This document shows positions 11,788 to 21,030 of a stretch of DNA of 64,000 nucleotides, piece after piece. Source of the stretch: Panicum virgatum (lineage: Eukaryota > Streptophyta > Magnoliopsida > Poales > Poaceae). The stretch spans positions 19,158,782 through 19,222,781 of the forward strand of contig NC_053139.1 in assembly GCF_016808335.1 (NCBI RefSeq). The letters run 5' to 3'. Numbering within the stretch: the stretch's first letter is position 1; every line of letters begins with the position of its first letter. Made by a program: the position numbers and the translations under genes. A model generated the notes under the pieces. That model was given only the letters and a program-made list of their open reading frames with translations, was not told the origin of the DNA and made no database searches.

Positions 11788-11945
11788 GAGAGGCCAACAC
11801 GTTGAGTTGGCCGATAAAAAAAAGAGAGAGGCCAACACGTTGAGTTGGCCGGTAAAAAAAAAGAGAGAGGCCAACACATTGAGTTGGCTGGTAAAAAAAA
11901 AAGAAAGAGGCAAACACGTTGAGATGACTGGTAAAAAAAAGAAAA
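11788..11945 (+). repeat. Tandem repeat of about 40 bp, four units, 3' of integrase (copy 1)
   Basis: Four consecutive units of the form GAGGCCAACACGTTGAGTTGG...TAAAAAAAAAGAGA start at about 11788, 11827, 11867 and 11908. Each contains the GCCAACACGTTGAGTTGGC partial palindrome followed by a purine tract. Copy 2 has only three units at the same place (59088-59206). Confidence 0.9.
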
Positions 11946-12060
11946 TAATATATATATGAGAAGCAAGGCAGCCGATGTGTAACCATCGACTTAAGATGTT
12001 GTTAATGGGTACGAGTTTTAGATTTAATAGGCAACATTAAATGTTTTCTGAATTGTTCTA

Positions 12061-15037
12061 CTAATTCAGAAACCCTTCTATGGCATGGATGGCTTCTGCG
12101 CGTACGGCGTCGGCTCTTGCTATGATCACTTCATCGTCCTTGTCATCACCTGTTACTATTTGTTGACTCAAGGTGCTTATCTCTGCGAACTCTGCCCATA
12201 TCTGCTCGGTCATTTCTTGGGCTTCTTGCTTGGAGTTTGCAATCGAGGTTTTCTCCTCTTGAATCAGTCTCTGGGTGGTGCGGACCTTTTCTTCAAGTTC
12301 CACCAGTGCTTTCTCCAGGAGATTGAGTCGCCTTGTACTCATGGAGATATCGGCTTGGGCGTCCAGAGTTGCTTTCTTCTGGTTGAGCATTTTGCACTTT
12401 TGAGCGATGTCGGCTTCTGAGGGATTTGAGAGTGACGTAACTCTATTCTCTGTTGTGCTGCTTTCACCTCTGCCTGAAAGAAGGGAAGATGGCCGGCTGG
12501 CCAGAGCTTGACCTGAAGTGACTCTGGGAGTTGGGATTCTATCTACTCGAGGATTTCCTTTATTTCCCTGGAATCGTCAACCAGGGTACTGATTGGAGTA
12601 GATAGCAGATTTTTGATGTGTTGAAGCTGATCTGCGAGGTCAATCGACTGCCGTGAAGATGGTACTTTCGCTCCAGGGGCAATCAGACCCATTGATGCTG
12701 GGTCAAAGGAGAGCAAATCTGAAATATTAAAGCCCTGTGGAGATATTGGAGTTAGTTTTGGGAACAAAATGCATTAATGGAGTTATCGGCTGATTTAGAA
12801 TCGGCTATTGTAGTGTTACCTGTTCTGAGGAAGAAGCAATGGTCGGTCCGAGTGCGATCGGTCCAGTTGGGTTTGAGGCAACAACAAGGGCATTGGTTAT
12901 GTCAGCCTGTTCGTCTCGCACCTCCATCAGAGCATCGGGAGTTTTAGTTGTTCCAACGGTGGTTTCATGTTGTGCTGGGCTTCCAGTCCTGAGGATGTCT
13001 TCAGCTGCATCCTAAAAATAGGATTACAGTCGACCAGAATATATATGTATAAGGAAGAAGTTTCAGAAAGATGAATTACCTGGTTGGTGTTAGATTCTGA
13101 TGGACTCGGGGAAGGTTGTGCTATTTTCTTGATGACTCGTCTCGCGATGATCTTCCTTTTTTTAGTCGGGACTCGGGGGGGGGGGGCAACACTTACAGAG
13201 GTTTGTCTCCGCTTAGAAGCCGACTGGGGTAAGTCTGGCTGAACAGCCATTATTACTTTCTTCATTGATGGCGATCCCTTGCAAAAAAGAACATCAGGGG
13301 CGGTTGGAAGGAAGTGGAATGGCTCCCTGTTACTAGTCACGAGTTCTGGATCATCTTGTTGCTGTAAGCAAGGTGAGTAGATTAGCCAAGTAAAGGGATA
13401 GAGGATTTAGAAAGAATAAGTGCACGGATTCAATACCTCTTCCTCGAGGATTGCATATTCAGGATCAATTTGCTGCTGTAGAGGGCATAAAGCTTTTCTG
13501 AATACATGAGTTTTCCACATTCCCCACCATGTGCTAAAGTCGATTGATGAGGGAGTAAAGGATAGATCGGCTGGTATTGGAATGTGGAGGTGGTCAAACA
13601 TGCTGTAGCATCTTGAGCTGGTAAGACCATCGGGCAAATCGGCTCTACTCTCCACCAAGTGGTGAATATGGAAGTGGGGAGAGACTTGTCCTAAACCAAA
13701 TTGCCGAGCTGCTACGACTGGTTGATAGATTTCATAACCTAGTTTGATAATTCTGTTGGAAGTACTTATGCCAACAGGGAGGAAGTTGGGTCGAATCATT
13801 AGGAAATATAGATGCCGAGTGCTGTCATCACCGGCAAAACTATCCAGCCTAAAGGAAGTTGGGTTCTCAAAGGCTTCAGATTCAGTGAATGGAAAGTAGA
13901 GAGGATTGTCTAGACCTTTGTAGAAAACTCTAAACCAGTTTGCTGCATCTGTCGAGTTCAGTTTACTGCCAGGAAGGTTGAATAGGGCTTGGCCATAGCT
14001 GGTGCATCCAATTGGCTTGCCATTCTCGTCGGGGAAGGAATTCTTGGTTAGGCTTTGAAAGTTGGGATCTGATGCTGAAAGTAGAGTTGTGCCCATAACT
14101 AAATAAACCACCAAGGGCCTCCAGTTCTGAGTTTCCTTTGGCTGAGCAAATTAGTTGTCATCAAGTGGAGACATCTGTATGTTTCTCCGAGAAAAAGTTT
14201 GCTTAGGCCGATGCGGTTGCCATAGGCCAGATGGTAGGCCAAAGGAAGGTAATTCTTAGTTGGAGCTAAGGAAGGACCACAGAAAATGAAATGTTCTAAT
14301 CAAAGATTTAAAAAGGCTGTGTGTTCCTTTTTAGTTACTGGACCTTTTGTCTTCATGTGCTGGTTCATGTAAGTACTCCAGTTTGTGCAGTCTGCCTTGG
14401 ATGAAAGTTTGAAAGGGACTTCTACCATTCTGTGGGCAGCAGGATTAGGGGATCCAATGTCTAGGCTAGTGATCATGGTAACATCTAGCAGAGTAGGGGT
14501 CATGGGTCCATGACCAAAGAGGAAGCAGTTCATAGCGTCGGACCAAAAATAGCCGATGGTCTTCAGAAGGTTTTCATCTTTATCAAGGGGCGATGATGAT
14601 AAACTAAGTGCATCAGCTATGTTTAATTCCTGCCACAAGGGCATATGAGTTTTTGCTACTCTGCTATACCATGTAGTCCAGCTCTCGGGTGGATTAGGCC
14701 AGGCTCTTAAGCAGTCGGCCCAAGAATTTAAATCAATGTCTTGACTTACGAAAGGGATCCTATTCGCTTCACAGGAGATTAAATCTGTGGGATTTTCATA
14801 AACTCGTGGGCCAAGACAAAAGGATTTGGGATTGGAAGGATGCGGCAGAAGGATGTCTGACACCTGGAGTTCAGAGATTCAGAAATTTATATATGGTGTC
14901 ATATTTCAGAGTTTAATTCGTTCGGAGATTTAATGAGCTGAAGAAAGTTAAAAGGACAGGCTGAATATTACCTTCAGGCCGCAGATTGCCGTATCATCGA
15001 TTGAAGAACTTGCTGTTTGAGCTACGGAGTCCGCCAT
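12061..15037 (-). pseudogene. Antisense accessory gene (plant mobile domain + coiled coil), gypsy copy 1
   Basis: This lies on the opposite strand to gag-pol, between integrase and the 3' LTR. The start MADSVAQTASSSIDDTAICGLK is exon 1 (15037-14972), followed by GTAAT; exon 2 starts at 14863 after CAG. Exon 2 carries the plant-mobile-domain signature (FGHGPMTPTLLDVTMITSLD, then STWWGMWKTHVF). A basic exon 3 (TKKRKIIARR) and a C-terminal coiled-coil exon (ELEEKVRTTQRLIQEEK...) end at TAG 12061. The layout matches copy 2 exon by exon. Lesions here: TGA near 14298, TAG near 14105, a one-base frameshift near 14065 and TAG at 12543. Antisense extra genes are known in Tat-lineage elements such as Grande. 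The function of this protein is unknown. Confidence 0.8.
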
Positions 15038-15383
15038 GGTTCGGATCTGCTGACTTAGGGTTTGGTTGTTTTACGGGCTCTAGTTTGAATTTTGGATACT
15101 TTGTGAGTCTTCGCTCGAACTTATGGAGCGGGATTCTCGAATTGCGCTCGGATTTGGAGTATCTATTTCGAGTTTGATTCAGAGTGGAAGTGATGTTCTG
15201 TTCTTATGCGGGTTGCTTCTAATTTTGAATTTCGTCGGCTCTTGGATATTAATAAAGCCCGGTGCGGTGCCATCGGCTTTTGGGGAGTGATCCGAGCGAG
15301 CGGGTTAAAAGCTAAGAGACTTCATTGAAAGTTGAATCTTACAAATAAAAGAGCCGATCTGACAAAGGATGAATCCTTCGGCT

Positions 15384-15677
15384 CTACAGTGTTACTCCTA
15401 CAGTACTACCTACATCTACCGCTCGTAGGTACCTAGGTACTACGGCGCTTGGGGCTTCACGCCGGCGCGTCTCTGCCGTCGCTGTTGTCGCCGTCGGCGG
15501 CGGCGCTGCTGCCGCCACAGGCCTCGACGTCGCTGCTCCGGCCGCCGCCGCCGTTGCTTTCTTCTTCGCTGTCCTCTTCGGAGGACCCGAGGAACTGGAA
15601 GGCGTTTTCGACCGTCGGGTCATCGCCGCTGAAGGGGAGCCGATGAAGTTGGAGCCAGAGGAGGAGGAGATCGCCAT
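15384..15677 (-). CDS. Small antisense Ala/Ser/Lys-rich reading frame, unknown function
   Basis: A 97-codon minus-strand frame starts MAISSSSGSNFIGSPSAA with a good context (GCCATGG). It contains a basic stretch (GPPKRTAKKK) that could act as a nuclear signal. It is Ala/Thr/Pro-rich with no recognised domain. It lies upstream of, and on the same strand as, the antisense mobile-domain gene, so it could be an upstream exon or leader reading frame of that transcript, or chance coding in a GC-rich leader. The equivalent stretch of copy 2 was displaced by another insertion, so conservation cannot be checked here. Confidence 0.3.
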   Translation of the reverse strand: MAISSSSGSNFIGSPSAAMTRRSKTPSSSSGPPKRTAKKKATAAAAGAATSRPVAAAAPPPTATTATAETRRREAPSAVVPRYLRAVDVGSTVGVTL

Positions 15678-15923
15678 GGCTGCTGTAGGTTTGGGTGTTC
15701 TGTGCTGTTTGGCTTTGGGAGGAAGGTGAGTTTGTGGTGAAAGGAGTTGATTCGGGGTGAGATTAAGTAGTAAAAAAATGGAAGATGGATCGGCATTTTC
15801 ACATTCTACGAGGAGCCAGCTGCAGAGACATTGCGTCTTCCATGGTGGTTGTAGTGGGTTTTAATGAGCATCAATGGGAAGATGAAGCGATGGAATGGTT
15901 TTGGAATTATCATTGCCAAAACC

Positions 15924-15930
15924 AGGGGGG
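15924..15930 (+). promoter_or_regulatory. Polypurine tract next to 3' LTR, gypsy copy 1
   Basis: AGGGGGG four bases before the 3' LTR at 15935. It is the expected site of plus-strand DNA priming. It is short and interrupted, so only moderately convincing. Confidence 0.5.
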
Positions 15931-15934
15931 CATG

Positions 15935-17151
15935 TGTTGTCGCCATAAATTAACAGGATTAATTAATGGGCCGCAAGCGAGTTGGGCTTAAAGCAGGAAT
16001 TAAAGAAGGCTTGTGAATCGGCTCCTGCGTGAGTATTTGGGTCGTGTGGACCATGTATCTTTAGATTTAGTTCAGTTTGGATTAGAGATAGAGTCCGATT
16101 TGGACACGTTAGTTTAGATTGTTTTCCAAGTCTCCGGACTATAAATATGTACCCTATGACATTAGTAATGAAAGAGAACGTCATCACATTTTGCAACAAC
16201 ACCTTGGCGCACCGCCGCCCCTAATTCTAGAGTTTCATCCAAGTAAGAGCCATACTGCCCTGATCACTTCTTGCGATCGAGACAGCATTGTTCTTGCCTT
16301 TACCTTGGTATTACTCGTACTGAAGCGTTTTTGATGGCGAGTAGTACTAATTATCCTGATATTCGTAGCATGACCTTTAGTAGATCTATTATGCTCTTGT
16401 TGTTTATCATCTACGAATATCATGTTATTTCTACGTGATCATGTATTAATCTTAAGCTAATTCTCGTTGCGTAGAGTTAGTTGCGTAAAGATAACACCCT
16501 GCTTCTTTTCTATCTAGTAGATCTAATCTATTATGGTTCGTTCTTATACTTAAGAATTGGCTTAATATCTGCTAGGTTAGGACTTGCAAACGGGTTGGAT
16601 GATCCGGCAGCGTATTAGATGCTTTGCCTTGATCTTAATGGGGATTGATCCGGGAATCGGCTTTTGCTTATTTTTAGGCCTCTGTTCTGGTTAAAGTACG
16701 GTTATCTATTACGTTTGTTAGGCTTAACTACGTGTAGGATGTTCTGATCTAGCAGTGAAGCTTTACCATCGTGGATTGGATTAGCTAGATTTAACCGAAG
16801 CAGTTCCTGCAGTTATTTGTTTTATCCATTGATGTCCAGATATATAGATCTGATCCGACACCGGGACTCGATCGGCTCTTTGAAAGCCGATGCAAGAGTC
16901 GTCCCGGGGAGCCGACCACGGCTCGGACTAATATTTACACGTGTTTGTGCATGCAGGCAAATCGTCGAAAACACGTTCGCACCTTCCTGATCGGGTATAG
17001 GTCAGGTGTCACGCCCTGCATCTCCGGAAGCGTCGGCGTGTGCCAGGATCTGGGCCATTGACTGAGGGACCGGTGCCAGCCAGTACCCCTGCAGCCTCCC
17101 GGCTCTTAGTGTTGCCTGTCGCTACTCGCCGGTGGGTTTTGATCGACAACA
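15935..17151 (+). repeat. 3' LTR, gypsy copy 1
   Basis: 1217 bp, the same length as the 5' LTR and collinear with it, TGTT...AACA, followed by the CAACC duplication. TATA-like motif near 16139. Confidence 0.95.
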
Positions 17152-17156
17152 CAACC
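17152..17156. repeat. Gypsy copy 1 target-site duplication, right copy (CAACC)
   Basis: Matches 4472-4476 exactly. Joining 4476 to 17157 restores the LINE reading. Confidence 0.93.
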
Positions 17157-18548
17157 ATGGCCCAAATGATCGAAGCTCGGTGATCACACTGCGTCGGGCG
17201 GAATCTCGTTGGGCCCAGGCTGGGGTTCCACGTTCATGTCGGCGGGTGGTGGCGGTACCATATCTGCTTCCCAGGCGATGGGTCACCGTCGGTGGCACCC
17301 GGTGGCCGGTATTCCGGAGGTGCCGGAGGCCAAGCCGGAGGCGGTGCGGCGGGGCTGGCGTCCGGTGGAAGAAACCCTTCCCCCCTCACGTGAGTAGCAA
17401 CATGTGGCTCGTAGAACCCCTTTCCTACGGTCTATATTCCGACCGTTGTTTTTTTTCCATTGATAGAATTTTTTTTGTCATTTTCTGATTATAAAAAAAT
17501 TGAAAAAAAATACAAGAAAAAATTTGGAGACCAACAAAAATTTCAAGCAAAAATAGAAGAGCAGAAAAAAATTTCAAAAAAAAATTGGAGAGCAGAAAAA
17601 AAAATTCAAGGAAAAATTAGGTGAGAGAGGAAGCTTCAAAAAAAGTTTGAAAATAAATTTTAAAAAATCAAGAGAAAAAATATTTACATAAAAAATAAAA
17701 AAATCTTATAGAGGCGGCGGCGGATCCGCGCTGCCCCCGTCGTCCTCCCCGCCGACGGGGGAGCGCGCAGCCCAGGGAGGCACGTGGCTGCCGCACCCCG
17801 GGGAGGCGGATTCGGCGCGCGGCGACGTCGGTGGAGCGCGCGGCGGCGGCGACGTCGATGCGAGCGCCGGGGAGCGAGCCACCGTGGGCGAATGCCGGGG
17901 ATTGAGCTGCCGCGCCGCCTCCGCCTAGTAGCTCCGGTCCACGCACCTTGCCGGGCCGCGCCGCCGCCACCGCCGCCTAGCCTTGCTGCTCTGCTCCGTC
18001 GCCGCCGCCCGCTCCGCCCAGCAGCTACTGCCGCTGCACCGCTGAGCTCAAATCTAGGGGAGAAAAAGAGAGGAAAGGGAGGAGAGAAGAAGCTGAAAGG
18101 GAAGAGAAGGCGGTGGACACTAGTCATTTGCGCGCGGCTTGTGGGGGCCACCCACGTGCGCTCGCATCGACAGCACCGGAGGGCAGCTAGCCGTCAACCG
18201 CAAAAGCAGATTCGCGATAAGTTTATGGAGTTGGTCCGTAGACCGTTGGCTGGGTGTGTGGTCCCAGAATGACCACGCCTCCATCGGTCCAAGGTGGCGT
18301 GCTCCCCATCAGGTCCTCGGCGCAGTCGCAGGCCAGCCTCCAAGAACAAATTCCGGATGGCCAAGCCTGAACGACAAGCGGAGGAAGTTCTCATCAGGAA
18401 GTTGAATCCCTCGATTGGCAAGGAAGTAATCAGTGAAGTGGATTATGATAAATTTGAGAACACCTTCAAATCTCCGCTAACAGCATCCAAGAAGGAGGCG
18501 ATCCGGGTGTTGTTTCCTGACGCGGTCTGGAGCGTGGCTGCCTGTTAG
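17157..18548 (+). pseudogene. LINE ORF1, 3' part, with an unexplained internal stretch
   Basis: From 17157 a Gly/Pro-rich segment runs to a stop near 17397. From about 18294 a second segment reads KNKFRMAKPERQAEEVLIRK...FENTFKSPLTASKKEAIRVLFP and ends at TAG 18546. That closing sentence is typical of the C-terminus of plant LINE ORF1 proteins just upstream of ORF2. Between them (about 17430-18150) lies an A-rich stretch followed by very GC-rich DNA that does not read as ORF1 (listed separately). Confidence 0.65.
17430..18150. other. A-rich plus GC-rich stretch inside LINE ORF1, origin unclear
   Basis: 17480-17700 is purine-rich with degenerate repeats of the form AGCAGAAAAAAATTTCA. It switches abruptly at about 17710 to GC-rich DNA of CGG/GCC triplet character up to about 18050. 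Long open frames in the GC part are composition effects and read as Arg/Ala/Pro runs on both strands. I found no clear terminal repeats or target duplication. It may be a small captured-fragment insertion. Confidence 0.4.
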
Positions 18549-18583
18549 GTTGGTTTCACAACCAATCGTCGCAAACTGTTCTT

Positions 18584-19312
18584 ATGATAGGTGAAAACCT
18601 TTTGTTCTGGAACGACAGGGGCCTCAATGCTAGGGCTCGTCGTCATGCAGTTAGAGAGTTGGTTGTGCAGCAAATTGTGTCGTTGTTGGGCTTGCAGGAG
18701 AGCAAGCTAGCTGTGGTAGATGATGGGATTGTTAATGATATAACGGGAAGTGGTTTCGGTTATGTGTTTCTGCCTGTGATAAATGTGTCGGGCGGCATCA
18801 TTCTAGCATGGCGTCGTAATACCTGGGAAGTTGTGGCGTCCTCCACCCAATCCTTCTCGCTAGCGGTTAAATTAGCGCATAACCGAGCATTGAACCACCC
18901 CTGGTGGATCACAGTGGTCTATGGTCCGCTAGATAACATTCAGCGTAGGGCGTTCCTGCAAGAGCTCAAAGAGCTGGGCGCAGGTCTGAATGAACCATGG
19001 CTGATTTGTGAGGATTTCAACATGATCAGAGTGGTAGCAAACAAGAGTAACAATAGGCTGGATCGTCGTGTGATGTCCTGGTTCAACCTCTTCTTACAAG
19101 AGGCGGTTCTAGAAGAGCTCCATCTCAACGGTAGGTTGTTCACCTGGAGTAATGAACGTGAACATCCTACACTGGAGCCCATTGATCGAGCTTTTGTGAC
19201 TGCCAGTTGGCTGGAGATGTTCCCGGATCACTGGCTGCGTGCTTTGTCTACGGACTGTTCGGATCACACTCCGCTGTTATTACAGACCTCATGCATCCCG
19301 TGGAAGAAAAGC
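18584..19312 (+). pseudogene. LINE ORF2, endonuclease domain
   Basis: This is the N-terminal apurinic-endonuclease-like domain of L1 ORF2, which nicks target DNA. Motifs in order: LLFWNDRGLNARARRHAVRE (the usual WNVRGLN with V-to-D), LLGLQESKL with the catalytic Glu, WWITVVYGP, WLICEDFNMIR (usual GDFN with G-to-E), NGRLFTWSNE and a closing SDHTPLLL. About 243 residues are readable. The reading is cut by the MULE after about PWKK (near 19310); the reverse transcriptase resumes past 31450. The substitutions in WNVRGLN and GDFN suggest loss of activity. Confidence 0.87.
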
Positions 19313-19329
19313 TACGCGTCACTTGAGTG

Positions 19330-21030
19330 ATTCTATTTCCTCCGTCACTCGATTTTGGCAGCCGTTCGATTTAAATTCTCGTCGATCTCCTCCCTCCGTT
19401 CTGTATTAGGCGCTCTCCTATCTTTGTGGCCCCCCAACACCGACGATGTTCCTTGTTTTTACCTCCGCCACGTGGACACAAGTTGTCAGATCGTTTTGGA
19501 TTTTTTATTCGTAACCGCGCCATTTTTTTCCGGCTACATTCCCGTTGCTTCTATTTTCATTTTTCATTTTTGGTTCCCCCCTTCTGGTTTCGCCAGGGAG
19601 AGGCGATTTCTTCTGCTGTAGCTTAGCACAGGCGATTCCCCTTCGTACCCGGCGATTTTGGAGGTCAGTTTCCTCGTCCTCGCCATCTCTACCTGGCTGC
19701 GATCCTTCTTCTCGTTGTATGCTCCCTCCCCCCCCCCTTTTGTTTCTCCATTTTCTAACTTTGTGGGGGATTTTGAGGTGTGTTTTGAGTTGATTCCATG
19801 GCGATGCGCAATTTGCCGGCGCAGCTGGGGGGGGGGGGGTGGCCGCTGCTGGCACGGATGTCGGGGAGGTTGCCGGGGGTCTCGACATGGATCGATGGGA
19901 TCGTTTGGTTCAGTTGTCCTCACCTTTATCTCCATCCTTTTTTCTCAGATTTGAGGAGGAGTTTCTCGGTGATTGATTTGGGTCAGTTTTTCCATTGATT
20001 TAAGGCCTAGATTTGCGCCTTCTCGAATTGATTTTGGGCTGGAGACGGCGCAGGTATGCCTGCGGTTGTGTTTGCATATGCGCCGCCACCCCTTTTCTTC
20101 TCCATGGGCCATAGCGTTTTGTCTCTGCTGCCGCTGCTTCTCTCCCTGCATTCCTCTATTTCCGGTTCTCTGTGCCTCTGTCTCCATGGTGTTTTGCCTC
20201 TCTCTCTCTCTCTCATACCTGCAGCATGTGCCCTTCGATCCTGGGACCCGGCCTTGCTGTGCCTGGACCTTGTAACGCAAACGAGGGAAGAGCAGATCTG
20301 CCACCAAGGGGAGAGCACGAGCCTGCAGCTGCTGCTTTAGAGCTGGAGGCCATCTCTCTCTCTCTTTCAGTTAGCTCTTTTTTGCTATTTGTCTTGATGT
20401 TAATTTAGAATAGAATTTTTTTATTATTTTGATCCAGTACTTTGTTTATTGTCGATTGATGTGGTCTGCCTTTTGGCTTAATACCTTTTTCCTCCCTTCA
20501 TGTGCAGCATACAGATTTTAGGATATTTCTTGTTATTGTGTGATTCAAAGCATTTTTTTAGTTGTGATGATAGGTTGCATATAGAGTTTAGTTACAGAAA
20601 TATTTTGTTTCAAATATTTGTGATAATCTTGTTTGTAGCTATAGTTTAAATTCATCTAAGCTTATTTGCACCTCACACTGCAGTTTTTAGGATGCATTTT
20701 TTACACCTATTTATTGCTAGCCTACTTTTTTATTTATAATTTCTTCATTTTTGCTATATAGTGTAATGTGTTACTGTTTAATTTCTTGGTTAATAGAGTA
20801 CTTCTGTTTAATTTGGTTATTTCAGTTGTTCATTTTTATCTCTAAAACTCCTTTTTATGCTAATACCATAGTATGCTTGTGTAGTTCCATGTATGATGTT
20901 TGGAATAACCTATTAGATTCAGTTCTATGCTTATTTTAGGTCTTTAGCTCATATAAGCGTTGCACAACTTTTGATTTTCTTCATATCAGTTCGCTGTGTT
21001 TATGTTTGCTCTCTTTATTTTCTTTATCAG
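19330..21030 (+). other. MULE left end and 5' region of the Ulp1-like gene
   Basis: No convincing coding sequence. A C/T-rich stretch, including a CT microsatellite at about 20190-20215, and T-rich DNA precede the first supported exon. It probably holds the promoter and a leader intron, since an AG acceptor directly precedes the ATG at 21031. Confidence 0.5.

Larger units (their letters stand above)
4477..17151 (+). mobile_element. Ty3/gypsy LTR retrotransposon copy 1 (Tat-like), inserted in the LINE ORF1
   Basis: Two direct LTRs of exactly 1217 bp (4477-5693 and 15935-17151) begin TGTT and end AACA. They are flanked by the 5-bp duplication CAACC. The interior holds a primer-binding site, gag, aspartic protease, part of RT, RNase H, integrase, an antisense accessory gene and a polypurine tract. 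Protease-RT-RNaseH-integrase order defines Ty3/gypsy. The long 3' internal region with an antisense gene and the RNase H sequence style (EYEA...GDSKLVISQL) fit the Tat lineage (inference). About a dozen differences between LTRs are visible in their first 185 bases, mostly transitions, so it is not a recent insertion. RT is truncated by a deletion, so the copy is defective. Confidence 0.95.

Noticed and set aside
17684..18272. Several overlapping long open frames on both strands in GC-rich DNA
   Set aside because: They read as Arg/Ala/Pro runs in all frames with no motif, as expected from CGG/GCC triplet composition.
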